NCBI RefSeq assembly: GCF_900105305.1
Contig: NZ_LT629765.1
Coordinates: 1,302,001-1,366,000, forward strand
Length of the DNA stretch: 64,000 nt
From: Corynebacterium timonense
Lineage (GTDB): Bacteria > Actinomycetota > Actinomycetes > Mycobacteriales > Mycobacteriaceae
Reading direction: 5' to 3'
Position numbers and translations under genes: made by a program
Notes under the pieces: generated by a model
What the model saw: only the letters and a program-made list of their open reading frames with translations
What the model was told of the DNA's origin: nothing
Databases searched by the model: none
Part shown: positions 40,340 through 49,060 of the stretch, in pieces
Layout: the number at the start of each line of letters is the position of its first letter
Position numbering within the stretch: position 1 is the first letter of the stretch

Positions 40340-42211
40340 ATGGGCCCATTCACGCGGAAGGCCGCGGTGTCCACCGCTCTCGCCGTTGCCCTCGCCGTCG
40401 GGCACGTCACCCCCGCCTCCGGCACCGAGAGCACCACGCACACCGACGCTGTCGCCAGCACCAGCACCCAGGACCAAGCCGCCCCCATCGCTGCAGCGTA
40501 CGCGAACTGGGATTTCCGCCGCTCCTTCCGCGACTACGTGGGAACGACCCTCGTCGGAGACGAGGGCGAAACCCGCACGCAGGTGGACCTCCTCGAGCAC
40601 TCACGCAGCCTCATGTGGAAGGTTCGACCCGGCCAGAGCATCAATGTGGCGTCGCCACGCGGGAAGCTCCATTTCGACGGCGCGGTCGCCTGGTACAAGT
40701 ACGGCGGAATCCTCAACGTGCGGATCTCGAACCCGACCATCGACTTTGACAACGAGCTTTTGCTTGTCGACGGCTACACCACAGGCACCATGGCCAAGGA
40801 GGGCGTGGTGGAGTTCACGCAGGAACCCATCGCGCGATTGAACGGGCTCACGGTGGAAACACGGGACGGCTACAGCGTCATCTCCTCGCTCGAGCCCACC
40901 CTCATGGGGCGTGTTAAGGACCTCGTGGGCTTCTACGACAACGAGGGGGGCGAGCCACTCGTTGTCACCCTCACCACCGATGACGACCGGGCCGACACGC
41001 TGCTGCGACCGCAGTTGTGGGACGTCTTCCCCACCCGGTTTAGGAACCCGCGTACTGGCCCGGCTGAGACCGACGCTCCCCTGACAAACGTCGACATCGC
41101 GGATGCCCGTCTGGAGGCGTGCATCCGAAGCCAAGCCGACATCGCCCCGAACGTCCCGATGACCAACAAGGCCCTCGAGGGCCTGGAGGCGCTGAGCTGC
41201 CCCAAGCTGGGTATTACACACCTGCAGGGCCTCGAGCACGCGGTGAACCTCGCGAGCGTGAACCTCCGCGGCAACAAGCTGCGGGACATCGCGCCGCTGC
41301 GCCAAGCGAAGCGACTCGTGGTCGTTGACGTCTCCGAAAACGAGCTGACGTCGATCGCCGAGCTCTCCGGCGCCACCGCGCTGCAGCAGCTGCGCGCGGA
41401 GCAGAACTGGCTCCACGACGTCTCGGTGGTCACGGAGTTCTCTGCACTCGACGTTCTCGACGTCTCCCACAACCGCATCTCCAACCTCGAGCACGTGACG
41501 TGGCAGCCCGAAGAGACGATGTCGACGCTCGACCTCTCCCACAACCGCATTGGGGACCTCTCGAAGGCGAAGGATCTGCCGTTTGCGCGCACCGTTGACC
41601 TGTCCTACAACCTCATCGAGACGCTGGGGACTCTCCCGCAGAAGCGCGCCATCGAGCGGCTCAACCTCGAGCACAACTTCATCACCGACCTCGATCGGCT
41701 CTCGGACTGGGCCGAGGGCTACCAGAGGCGCACCGTGAAAGCGCTCACGCTCGGGTACAACAGCTTCACCAACTGGGATGCTCTCCGCGGCCTGACCGCG
41801 GTGGACACCACCCGCGGGGACACAGTCAACGCCTTCCCCGACTTCGAAAGGTTCGCCGCTGACCCGCAGGCTTTCCTCAACCCGATGACCATCGACGAGC
41901 GCCACTCCCGTATCGGCGCCGAGGACCGCGCGATCGACGCAGCCATGCAGAAACCCACCAAGGACGGGGAGACCACAGCCCCAGGCAAGGAGCCGGATCA
42001 GGGCCAGGGCGGCGGCCAGGCCCAAGAGCAAGGCGAGCACGACAAACCCCGCTCCGGCTCGTCACGCCACCTGACACTCGGACTCAGCATCGGCATCCCC
42101 GCCTTCCTGCTTGTGATCCTTGGCCTCGCCGCGCAGCTCAACGTTCTGGGCCTCACGCCGCTGCTCAACGGCCTCACCTCGTCGCTTTCCGCGCTGCGAG
42201 CAGGGGCGTAA
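40340..42211 (+). CDS. Surface protein with an HtaA-like heme-domain and leucine-rich repeats
   Basis: A 623-residue secreted, membrane-anchored protein. A signal peptide (residues 1 to about 28) precedes an HtaA-like domain (about 55-212): WDFRRSFRDYV, then LHFDGAVAWYKYGG, LNVRISNPTIDF and a C-terminal VGFYDNEGGEPLVVTL. HtaA domains bind hemin in C. diphtheriae. An internalin-like leucine-rich-repeat region follows (about 250-490; units such as LDVSHNRISNLEHV and LDLSHNRIGDLSKA). A Gln/Gly-rich linker and one C-terminal helix (about 577-600) anchor it. Two DtxR-like boxes and a TATGCT -10 precede it, and AAGGAAG lies seven bases before the ATG. Heme or hemoprotein capture is inferred from domain and regulation; LRRs could hold a host or partner protein. 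Confidence 0.87.
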   Translation: MGPFTRKAAVSTALAVALAVGHVTPASGTESTTHTDAVASTSTQDQAAPIAAAYANWDFRRSFRDYVGTTLVGDEGETRTQVDLLEHSRSLMWKVRPGQSINVASPRGKLHFDGAVAWYKYGGILNVRISNPTIDFDNELLLVDGYTTGTMAKEGVVEFTQEPIARLNGLTVETRDGYSVISSLEPTLMGRVKDLVGFYDNEGGEPLVVTLTTDDDRADTLLRPQLWDVFPTRFRNPRTGPAETDAPLTNVDIADARLEACIRSQADIAPNVPMTNKALEGLEALSCPKLGITHLQGLEHAVNLASVNLRGNKLRDIAPLRQAKRLVVVDVSENELTSIAELSGATALQQLRAEQNWLHDVSVVTEFSALDVLDVSHNRISNLEHVTWQPEETMSTLDLSHNRIGDLSKAKDLPFARTVDLSYNLIETLGTLPQKRAIERLNLEHNFITDLDRLSDWAEGYQRRTVKALTLGYNSFTNWDALRGLTAVDTTRGDTVNAFPDFERFAADPQAFLNPMTIDERHSRIGAEDRAIDAAMQKPTKDGETTAPGKEPDQGQGGGQAQEQGEHDKPRSGSSRHLTLGLSIGIPAFLLVILGLAAQLNVLGLTPLLNGLTSSLSALRAGA

Positions 42212-42218
42212 CAGCGCT

Positions 42219-42989
42219 CTACTTGCCGAAGCGCCGCGAGCGCTGCGAGTAGTCGCGCAGCGCGCGCAGGAAATCAATCTTGCGAAACGCCGGCCAGTAC
42301 GTGTCGGTGAACCAGATCTCGGAGTACGCGGCCTGCCACAGCATAAAGCCGCTGAGCCGCTGCTCACCCGAGGTACGGATGACCAAGTCCGGGTCGGGTT
42401 GCCCCGAGGTGTACAGGTGGCGCGAGACCGACTCAATCGTGACGGCGTCGGCCAGCCCGTCGGGGCTGACCCCGGCGGCGACGGAGGCGTCGATAAGCGA
42501 GCGAACGGCGTCGACAATCTCCTGGCGCCCGCCATAGCCGACGGCGATGTTGACGCTCAGGCCCGGCTTTTTGGTCGTCGTCGCGGCCGAGCGGCGCATC
42601 CTGTCGGCGACCTCTGCCGGCAGGAGATCAAGGTGGCCGACCAGCTTGACCCGACAGGTGTAGTTTTCGGTGGCGAGGTCGTCGACCACGTCCGAGATGA
42701 TGTCGAAGAGGAGCTCGACCTCCTCCGTGGTGCGCTGAAGGTTTTCCGTGGACAACAAATAGATGGTGACCACGTCGACGTCTTGCTCCGCGGACCAGCG
42801 GACGAGCTCCCCGATCTTCGCCGCACCCGCTCGGTGGCCGTGAGAAATATCGGTGAAGCCCGACTCGCGGGCCCAGCGCCTGTTGCCGTCCGCCATCACC
42901 GCGATGTGTTTCGGGCGCACCTTGCCGCGCAGCTCGCGTTGGAGCCGCTTCTCGTAGAGGGGGTAGAGGATCTTCGCTAGCGCTGCCAC
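42219..42989 (-). CDS. uppS: Cis-prenyltransferase (isoprenyl diphosphate synthase, UppS family)
   Basis: A 256-residue cis-prenyltransferase that condenses isopentenyl diphosphate into Z-chains. Motifs: MADGNRRWA (catalytic Asp near residue 33), STENLQR, and the C-terminal PDPDLVIRTSGEQRLSGF. By position (near greA, mca and coaA) it corresponds to the mycobacterial Rv1086-type short-chain enzyme that makes Z,E-farnesyl diphosphate for decaprenyl phosphate; the product chain length is an inference. Stops of uppS and the HtaA-LRR gene are seven bases apart, tail to tail. Confidence 0.93.
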   Translation of the reverse strand: MAALAKILYPLYEKRLQRELRGKVRPKHIAVMADGNRRWARESGFTDISHGHRAGAAKIGELVRWSAEQDVDVVTIYLLSTENLQRTTEEVELLFDIISDVVDDLATENYTCRVKLVGHLDLLPAEVADRMRRSAATTTKKPGLSVNIAVGYGGRQEIVDAVRSLIDASVAAGVSPDGLADAVTIESVSRHLYTSGQPDPDLVIRTSGEQRLSGFMLWQAAYSEIWFTDTYWPAFRKIDFLRALRDYSQRSRRFGK

Positions 42990-43020
42990 ACCGTTAACCC
43001 TATCCTGCCGCTAACTAACG

Positions 43021-43314
43021 CTAGAACCGGGACTTGCGGCGCCGGTCAAGCACGCCGGCTTCCTCCATCGCGCGGTCCACCGCCTCCTCGTCGAACGGGT
43101 CGAGGCCACGGGCCTCCGCGAATAGGCGCCGACGGTGGAAGCGCGAGTAGCGGCGGTGGAACGAAAAGCCGATGAACAACACGACCACGAGCAGGCCGAC
43201 GATGAGCAGCAGGCCGAACGGCGCGGCCTTGCCAAACTCGGGGCCGACGGGGGTCTCCTGTGGCGCCTGGGCGATGAGCCACCCCGAGGCGTTGGTGAGG
43301 GCGTCGATAGGCAT
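43021..43314 (-). CDS. Small membrane protein next to mca
   Basis: A 97-residue protein with one membrane helix (about residues 32-52) and a basic cytoplasmic tail with RRYSRFHRRRLF. It starts directly after the mca stop, so the pair is probably co-transcribed. It corresponds in position to the mycobacterial gene beside mca (Rv1083). Function unknown. Confidence 0.8.
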   Translation of the reverse strand: MPIDALTNASGWLIAQAPQETPVGPEFGKAAPFGLLLIVGLLVVVLFIGFSFHRRYSRFHRRRLFAEARGLDPFDEEAVDRAMEEAGVLDRRRKSRF

Positions 43315-44205
43315 TTAGTCCTCCTTGGCTGCCCCGGCGTCAAGGTCCACGCCGGCGAAAAGGTCGTCTTCCGGCACGGTGGTAGCGACGCGGCTGCGCG
43401 CCAGCTCGAACTCCTCCGTGGGCCAGGCCTTCTGCTGATCCTCCACTGGGCTTGCCAAAAAGGCGCCGGCGGGGTCGATCTGCGTGGCGTGGGCCGTCAG
43501 CGCCGCGGCCCGGCGGTCGAAGTAGTCGCTGCACTCGATCTGGGTGGTCACGCGGCCCATGATGTCGGCCTCGTTGCTGCGCCAGCGCTTGATCATCACC
43601 TCGTAGGGGCTGCGCTGGCCGCGCGCGACGAGCATCTCGTGGAGGCGCTCCATGCGCTGCAGGATGAAACCGTGCGAGTAGTACAGCTTCTGCGGGGTCC
43701 ACGGCGCGCCGAGCTCGGGAGCGTACTCGGGGTCCCCGGCTTTCTCCCAGGCCAGCATGGACACGACGTGCACCTTGATGTGGTCCGGGTGCGGGTAGCC
43801 GCCGTTTTCGTCGTAGGTGATGATGACCTGCGGGCGGAACTCGCGGATGACGCGGACAACCTCACGGCACACGGTGTCGTCGTCCTCGAGGGCGAAGCAG
43901 CCCTCGGGCAGCGGCGGCAGCGGGTCCCCCTGCGGCAGGCCGGAATCTTCGAAGCCCAGCCACTCGTGTTCCACGCCGAGCGCCGCCGCGGCCTGCGCCA
44001 TTTCGTCCTCGCGCACTCGCCGAATGTTCTCCAGCACCCCCGGCCGGTCCATCGCCGGGTTGAGAATGTCCCCGCGTTGCCCGTCGGTGCAGGTCAGCAC
44101 CTTAACCCTTCCGCCTTCGGCAGCGTACTTCGCCGTGGTGGCCGCGCCCTTGGATGACTCGTCGTCGGGGTGCGCGTGGATTGCCAAAAGGCGCCTAGCG
44201 CTCAC
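43315..44205 (-). CDS. mca: Mycothiol S-conjugate amidase
   Basis: Mca splits mycothiol S-conjugates of toxins into a mercapturic acid and GlcN-Ins, a detoxification step in actinobacteria. The 296-residue protein has the zinc-site IHAHPDDES (near residue 10) and HPDHIKVHVV near 145, typical of the LmbE/Mca family. The GTG start (VSARRLLAIH) is preferred for its close fit to family N-termini. Its presence implies mycothiol as the low-molecular-weight thiol of the organism. Confidence 0.95.
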   Translation of the reverse strand: MSARRLLAIHAHPDDESSKGAATTAKYAAEGGRVKVLTCTDGQRGDILNPAMDRPGVLENIRRVREDEMAQAAAALGVEHEWLGFEDSGLPQGDPLPPLPEGCFALEDDDTVCREVVRVIREFRPQVIITYDENGGYPHPDHIKVHVVSMLAWEKAGDPEYAPELGAPWTPQKLYYSHGFILQRMERLHEMLVARGQRSPYEVMIKRWRSNEADIMGRVTTQIECSDYFDRRAAALTAHATQIDPAGAFLASPVEDQQKAWPTEEFELARSRVATTVPEDDLFAGVDLDAGAAKED

Positions 44206-44352
44206 TGTGTCCTCAGTCCTCCTTGCTGTGGCCCTCACCCGTGCATAGGGGCGTTACGTTAACCGCATCCATCTTAGTACCATCTCGAATGAAGTCATTG
44301 ACCGCTTCAGCCGTGCTCTACCGTGTTCTACCGTGTAAAGGAATCTCTGACC

Positions 44353-44844
44353 GTGCCCGCGTCCCCGTCCCCCGCAGAATCCCCGTCGCGCCCTCCCCGC
44401 CGCCCTGTGACCCGCTACGGCATCACGGACAAGGCCGCACGTCCGGGAGGGATGGGCGGCAAGGTGCTCGTCGCGGCCCTCGTCATCGTGGTCGTGCTCA
44501 TCGCCGTGGCCTTTGCCCGCACGCTCGTCGAGCGCGCCGCCGTGCCCGTTACCGCTGAGTTCATCACGCAGGAAGCTGTCGACGACTCCACCACCCGCCT
44601 ATGGATCGACGTCACCCGCCGGAACACCGACGTCCCCTCCTACTGCATCATCACGGCGGTGGACTACAGCTTTGCCGAGGTGGGGCGGCGTGAAGTCGCT
44701 TTGCCCCCGGGAGGCGAGACCCTCACCCGCATCGGCGTGGACCTGCCCGTCCGGGCGCCGGGCGTGTCCGGGCGCATCTACGGCTGCTCGGAGGATATCC
44801 CCTTCTACCTGGACACCAGCCAGACGCACACCGAGGCGCGCTAA
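44353..44844 (+). CDS. DUF4307 family membrane protein
   Basis: A 163-residue protein, DUF4307 type (mycobacterial Rv1081c equivalent by position). A Pro-rich start and YGITDKAARP are followed by one membrane helix (about residues 38-60) and an extracellular part with YCIITAVDYSFAEVGRREV. The GTG at 44353 is chosen because AAAGGAA is about ten bases upstream; an upstream in-frame GTG at 44323 is less likely. A TTGACC (44298-44303) may be its -35. Confidence 0.8.
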   Translation: MPASPSPAESPSRPPRRPVTRYGITDKAARPGGMGGKVLVAALVIVVVLIAVAFARTLVERAAVPVTAEFITQEAVDDSTTRLWIDVTRRNTDVPSYCIITAVDYSFAEVGRREVALPPGGETLTRIGVDLPVRAPGVSGRIYGCSEDIPFYLDTSQTHTEAR

Positions 44845-44930
44845 CCACCGCGAGCACCTCGCGTGTCGACGCCCCACTGGCCCCGCCCGGCCCCACGGGC
44901 GTCCACCGCCCGCGTGGTAGAATCCCGCTG

Positions 44931-44936
44931 TATAAT
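44931..44936 (+). promoter_or_regulatory. greA promoter -10
   Basis: A perfect TATAAT lies 74 bases before the greA ATG, so the leader is about 65 bases. The -35 region is not recognisable. Confidence 0.55.
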
Positions 44937-45009
44937 TGCATGTTTCCATGGCGGGCGGGCTACTGTGGCACCGCCCGCGCACCATAGCTACACGGGAGGC
45001 GCAGACTTC

Positions 45010-45534
45010 ATGGCTGGCACGCAGCAGCAGTACATCACCCCGGAGATGAAGGCCAAGCTCGAGACCGAGCTGCAGGCCCTCATCGACAACCGCCCGAAGA
45101 TCGCGGCCGAGATTAACGAGCGCCGCGAGGAGGGCGACCTCAAGGAGAACGCGGGCTACGACGCCGCGCGCGAGCAGCAGGACCAGGAAGAGGCCCGGAT
45201 CAAGCAGATCTCCGAGATCCTCTCCAATTCCACCACCGAGCGCGCCGGCATCGTCGAGGGCGTGGCCCACGTTGGCTCCGTCGTCCACGTCTACTACAAC
45301 GGCGACGAGAACGATAAGGAGACCTTCCTCATCGGTACCCGCGCCGCCTCCACCGACAACAAGGACTTGGAGACCTATTCGGAAAACTCCCCGCTGGGCG
45401 CCGCCGTGGTCGGAGCTTCCGAGGGCGAGACCCGCACCTACACGGCCCCGAACGGCCGGGAGATTTCGGTGACGATCGTGGACGCCTCGCCGTATGATTC
45501 GGTTAAGGCCTCCACGCCCCGCGCGCAGTCCTAG
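45010..45534 (+). CDS. greA: Transcription elongation factor GreA
   Basis: GreA rescues backtracked RNA polymerase by stimulating RNA cleavage. The 174-residue protein has the N-terminal coiled coil (LETELQALIDNRPKIAAEI, EEGDLKENAGYDAAREQQ with the tip acidic residues) and a C-terminal domain with NSPLGAAVVGASEGE. GGAGGCG precedes the ATG. The mycobacterial order greA-DUF4307-mca is kept here. Confidence 0.96.
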   Translation: MAGTQQQYITPEMKAKLETELQALIDNRPKIAAEINERREEGDLKENAGYDAAREQQDQEEARIKQISEILSNSTTERAGIVEGVAHVGSVVHVYYNGDENDKETFLIGTRAASTDNKDLETYSENSPLGAAVVGASEGETRTYTAPNGREISVTIVDASPYDSVKASTPRAQS

Positions 45535-45594
45535 GCGCGCTCCTCTTCATGTGATTTCCGGTACTTCGCAGAACGATACATAAGGACTGACCCC

Positions 45595-46107
45595 GTGACT
45601 CTTTCTTCCTCCCGCACTGCAGTCGTCGCTAGTGTGGCCGCCGTCGCCTCCCTAGGCCTGGCCGCCTGCTCACCTCCCGGCCAGGTGGACTCCGAGCAGA
45701 AGGTGGACACTGCGACCAGCCAGGACGCCGACTCCCTGCCCGGCGGCACTGCAGAGACCGGCCACGCCGTCCCCACCAACGTCGCCGAGGTCACCGGGAC
45801 CACCTCGCCCGCCCCCGCGGGTACCCTGCCCGTCCTGAGGAACTGCGGGGAGCCGAGCGAGACCGAACCCACCGAGATTGTCCTCGCATGCAAGGATCAG
45901 AACGATCTGCTCGAGGACATTGAGTGGTCCGAGTGGGGCGAGGACCTCGCCGTCGGCACCGGCACGCGCGTGACTATCGACCCGGATCGCCGCGTGGAAA
46001 ACGCCGAGATCATCCTCGGCAACCCGACGATGGTCGACGGCGAGCTCCAGTTCACCACCGTCTCCGTCGAGGGCCGCGAGATCAACCCGGAAAGCCAGTA
46101 CACCTAA
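45595..46107 (+). CDS. Hypothetical lipoprotein
   Basis: A 170-residue secreted lipoprotein; the signal ends in LAAC (Cys25). A low-complexity linker is followed by a small domain with two cysteines (LRNCGEPSE, LACKDQNDL) probably joined by a disulfide. I do not recognise the family. GTG start with AAGGACTG upstream. A 15-bp perfect hairpin (46131-46165) follows. Confidence 0.7.
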   Translation: MTLSSSRTAVVASVAAVASLGLAACSPPGQVDSEQKVDTATSQDADSLPGGTAETGHAVPTNVAEVTGTTSPAPAGTLPVLRNCGEPSETEPTEIVLACKDQNDLLEDIEWSEWGEDLAVGTGTRVTIDPDRRVENAEIILGNPTMVDGELQFTTVSVEGREINPESQYT

Positions 46108-46130
46108 ACCGAACAGGCACGGGCACGAAA

Positions 46131-46165
46131 CAGCGCCCTCCCCGCTCGTTGCGGGGAGGGCGCTG
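46131..46165. terminator. Strong hairpin between convergent genes (likely shared terminator)
   Basis: CAGCGCCCTCCCCGC (46131-46145) pairs perfectly with GCGGGGAGGGCGCTG (46151-46165), with a 5-base loop. It lacks a T run but lies between two convergent stops, so a bidirectional role is likely. Confidence 0.65.
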
Positions 46166-46181
46166 TCGTGTCCGCCGAGTG

Positions 46182-46973
46182 CTAGTCCCTGTCAGCGAAG
46201 ATGGCCAGCAGGCGCAGGATCTCGGTGTAGAGCCAGACGACGGTCACGGCGAGGCCGAGGGCGACGCCCCACGCCATGTTCGCCGGGGCGCCGGTGCGCA
46301 CGAGGCGGTCGGCCATGTCGAAGTCCTGCAGGAAGCTGAACGCCGCTAGGACGATGCACACGACGCCGAAGATGATGGAGAGCATTCCGCCGTCGCGAAG
46401 CGGGTTGGCCTGCGTGAAGATCGCGAGCAAGAGGTTGCCCAGCGCCATCACAGCCACGCCGAAGATCGCGCCGGTGAGGATGCGGTTGAAGCGCGGGGTG
46501 ACGCGGATCGCGCCGGTCTTGTACACGAAGAGCATGCCGAAGAACACGCCGAGCGTGCCGATGATCGCCTGGAAGATCAGCGCACCGGCGTTGGCGTTGC
46601 CCACCAGGAAGCCGCTGAGCACCAGCGAGAACCCGCCGACGAACAGGCCCTCGAAGGCGGCGTAGATCAGCGTGACGGCCTTGCTTCCGAACGAGCGGCC
46701 GAAGGCGTGAACCAGCACGGTGATGAAGCCGCCGATGGCTCCGACGAACGTGAGGCCCATGGCGAGGCCCGGGTTGCCGCTCAGCGCGATGCCGAAGTTG
46801 ATCATGGCGAAGACCACGATCACGGCGAGGGTAATGCCCGCCTTGGTGACGACATCGTCGATGGTCATGGGGCGCTCGGAATCAAGCTGCGCCGCCTGCC
46901 CGGACTGGCCACCGAAGTTTCCGTAGCCGTCTACCCCCGGCAGTGTGTTCATCACGGGATTGTTGTTTTTCAC
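46182..46973 (-). CDS. Bax inhibitor-1/YccA family membrane protein
   Basis: A 263-residue protein with seven membrane helices of the Bax inhibitor-1 family (YccA/UPF0005 like), with a polar N-terminus (PGVDGYGNFGGQSGQAAQLD). Bacterial members have unknown or ion-leak roles. It is divergent from the SUFU-domain gene and faces the lipoprotein gene tail to tail. Confidence 0.88.
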   Translation of the reverse strand: MKNNNPVMNTLPGVDGYGNFGGQSGQAAQLDSERPMTIDDVVTKAGITLAVIVVFAMINFGIALSGNPGLAMGLTFVGAIGGFITVLVHAFGRSFGSKAVTLIYAAFEGLFVGGFSLVLSGFLVGNANAGALIFQAIIGTLGVFFGMLFVYKTGAIRVTPRFNRILTGAIFGVAVMALGNLLLAIFTQANPLRDGGMLSIIFGVVCIVLAAFSFLQDFDMADRLVRTGAPANMAWGVALGLAVTVVWLYTEILRLLAIFADRD

Positions 46974-47122
46974 TGTGCCCTTGTCCTTTCGTCATGGGTT
47001 CACATGGTTCACACGATCCAACGCTATAACCAACGATCTGGACATCCGTTTAGTTCCCGGATTCACACATAAGATCCGATTTTTTTGTTTAGCCCTCTCT
47101 CTCGGCGGCGTAGGATGCTTCC

Positions 47123-48124
47123 ATGAACCTCTTCGGCAGCGGGTTCGGGTCCGGCATCAGGCGAGGTCGCGTCCACGCGCGCCTGCGGCCCCGCCTCGGC
47201 GGCGACGCGCTTCTGCGCGCGCTCGACGCGGCGTCTGGGGCGGCGGAACCCGTCGCCTTCCCCGGCCCCGCCGGTGAGCTTGACGCCCCAGCGGTCCTCG
47301 CCTACCCGTGCCGCACACCCGTACCCCACCTGCTCTACACCACCTTCGGCGTGTCGCGGGTGCGTTCGAACGTCCCCGTGGCCGGGCTGCAGACCGAGCT
47401 CAGCCTGCGCACCGCGCCCTCCGAGGGCACCCCGCCCCGGTGGCCCGCCGAGATCCTCTTCGCGCTCGCCCGCCACATCCACACGCGCGACCGGCCGATC
47501 GAACCGGGCCATTACATGCAGGCCCCCGGCATCGCGGGCGATGGGCCGCGCGGCTTCAGCTTCGTCGCCGACCCCGTCCTCGGTGACGTGGAGACGGTCA
47601 CCGGGACCGTGCGCTACACCTACGCCGTGGGGCTCACGGCCCGCGACCTCGAGGACGCGCTGGCGTGGAACCCGCTGAAGTTCACTGGAGTGCTCGGGGA
47701 CTTTATCCCGCTCGGGCTGACCGACCCTGCGCGCGCATCGCTGCGCGACAACCCTGAGGCCCGCCGACGCGTCGAGGACGCCACCGCCGCCGAAGGCTCC
47801 TCCATCGGCGCCGTGGAGGTGACGTTCCTCGACGTCGAGCCGGGCAGGATCGACCTCGACCCGGCCGGTGCGGCCGCGCTCCTGCGTGCCGCACGAGGGC
47901 GGCTCGCGTTCTCTCGCCCCTTCGCGCTTGTGCGGGCCGCGGGCCCCGACACCTGGGTGCGTTTTGCACCCGACGCGGTGACCTCCTGCGCGGGCGGAGT
48001 CTCCGAGGTGGCCGCCCCGCCCCGGCTCGCCGCCGAGCTTCTGGCCACCTTTGACACCTCCCCCGGCGTCTACCGGCTCCGCACCGTGCCGCTGCTCATC
48101 CACGTCATTGACCCGCGGAGTTAA
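47123..48124 (+). CDS. Suppressor-of-fused domain protein
   Basis: A 333-residue cytoplasmic protein with a suppressor-of-fused (SUFU-like) domain, seen in the stretch HLLYTTFGVSRVRSNVPV with GLQTELSLRT near residues 68-95. Bacterial SUFU-like proteins have no settled function and are sometimes linked to polymorphic toxin immunity. TAGGAT (47111-47116) lies six bases before the ATG, suggesting a leaderless mRNA. No toxin gene is adjacent; crtB follows after 57 bases. Confidence 0.7.
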   Translation: MNLFGSGFGSGIRRGRVHARLRPRLGGDALLRALDAASGAAEPVAFPGPAGELDAPAVLAYPCRTPVPHLLYTTFGVSRVRSNVPVAGLQTELSLRTAPSEGTPPRWPAEILFALARHIHTRDRPIEPGHYMQAPGIAGDGPRGFSFVADPVLGDVETVTGTVRYTYAVGLTARDLEDALAWNPLKFTGVLGDFIPLGLTDPARASLRDNPEARRRVEDATAAEGSSIGAVEVTFLDVEPGRIDLDPAGAAALLRAARGRLAFSRPFALVRAAGPDTWVRFAPDAVTSCAGGVSEVAAPPRLAAELLATFDTSPGVYRLRTVPLLIHVIDPRS

Positions 48125-48181
48125 CGGCTCCCACTGCCGCTGCTACCCTTTTCACCAGCCCGCGACGAAAGACGTAACCCG

Positions 48182-49060
48182 ATGGCCCACCCCGCGCTCC
48201 CCTCTTCCCTCGCCCGCTACGACGCCATGTGCGACGCCGCGGCCGCAGAGGTCATCGCCGCCTACTCGACGAGCTTCTCCCTGGCCACCCGCCTGCTTCC
48301 CGCGCCACAACGGCGGGACGTGCGCAACCTGTATGCCATGGTGCGCATCAGCGACGAGATCGTCGACGGCGCCGCGCTCTCCGCCGGCCGAGACCCCGCC
48401 TCCGCCCTCGACGCCTACGAGCGCGCAGTCCTCGCCGCCCCCGGCGTGACCTTCCACACCGACCCAGTCCTCCACGCCTACGCGGCAACCGCGCGCCGCT
48501 GCGGCTTCGACCCGGATCACGTGCGCGCCTTCTTTTCCTCCATGCGCCGCGACGTGACACAGACGCACTACGACGCCGCCGGCTTTGACGCCTACGTCTA
48601 CGGCTCCGCCGAGGTCATCGGCCTGCTCTGTCTGTCGGTGTTCCTCGCCGGGCGCCGCGTCGACGCCGCCGCTCGCGCGGAGATGGAGCGCGGGGCTCGC
48701 ACGCTCGGCTCGGCCTTTCAAAAAATCAACTTCCTGCGCGACTACCGCGAGGACCAGGGCATCCTCGGCCGTGCCTACTTCCCCGGCCTGCGCGAGCGCG
48801 CGCTTGACGACGCCCTCAAGGCCGCCCTCATCAGCGACATCCGTTCCGAGCTCGACACCGCCCGCCGCGCCATCGCGCTACTGCCGCCCGCCTCGCGCCC
48901 CGCGGTCGCCGCGGCCGAAGCCCTATTCCGCGAGCTGACCGACGTCCTCGACGCCACTCCCGCCGCAACGCTCGCCACCGCCCGCGTCCGCGTCCCCGCC
49001 CACCGCAAGCTCCTGGTCACCACGCGCGCCGCCGCCCGGGCGGGGGTGCGCCGTGGCTAA
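48182..49060 (+). CDS. crtB: Phytoene synthase
   Basis: CrtB joins two geranylgeranyl diphosphates into phytoene, the first carotenoid step. The 292-residue protein has the first Asp-rich motif RISDEIVDGA near residue 57 and the second YREDQGILGRAYF near 190. It overlaps crtI by eight bases, so the two are co-translated. A prenyl diphosphate synthase (crtE) is not in the window. Carotenoids are common pigments in this genus. Confidence 0.93.
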   Translation: MAHPALPSSLARYDAMCDAAAAEVIAAYSTSFSLATRLLPAPQRRDVRNLYAMVRISDEIVDGAALSAGRDPASALDAYERAVLAAPGVTFHTDPVLHAYAATARRCGFDPDHVRAFFSSMRRDVTQTHYDAAGFDAYVYGSAEVIGLLCLSVFLAGRRVDAAARAEMERGARTLGSAFQKINFLRDYREDQGILGRAYFPGLRERALDDALKAALISDIRSELDTARRAIALLPPASRPAVAAAEALFRELTDVLDATPAATLATARVRVPAHRKLLVTTRAAARAGVRRG

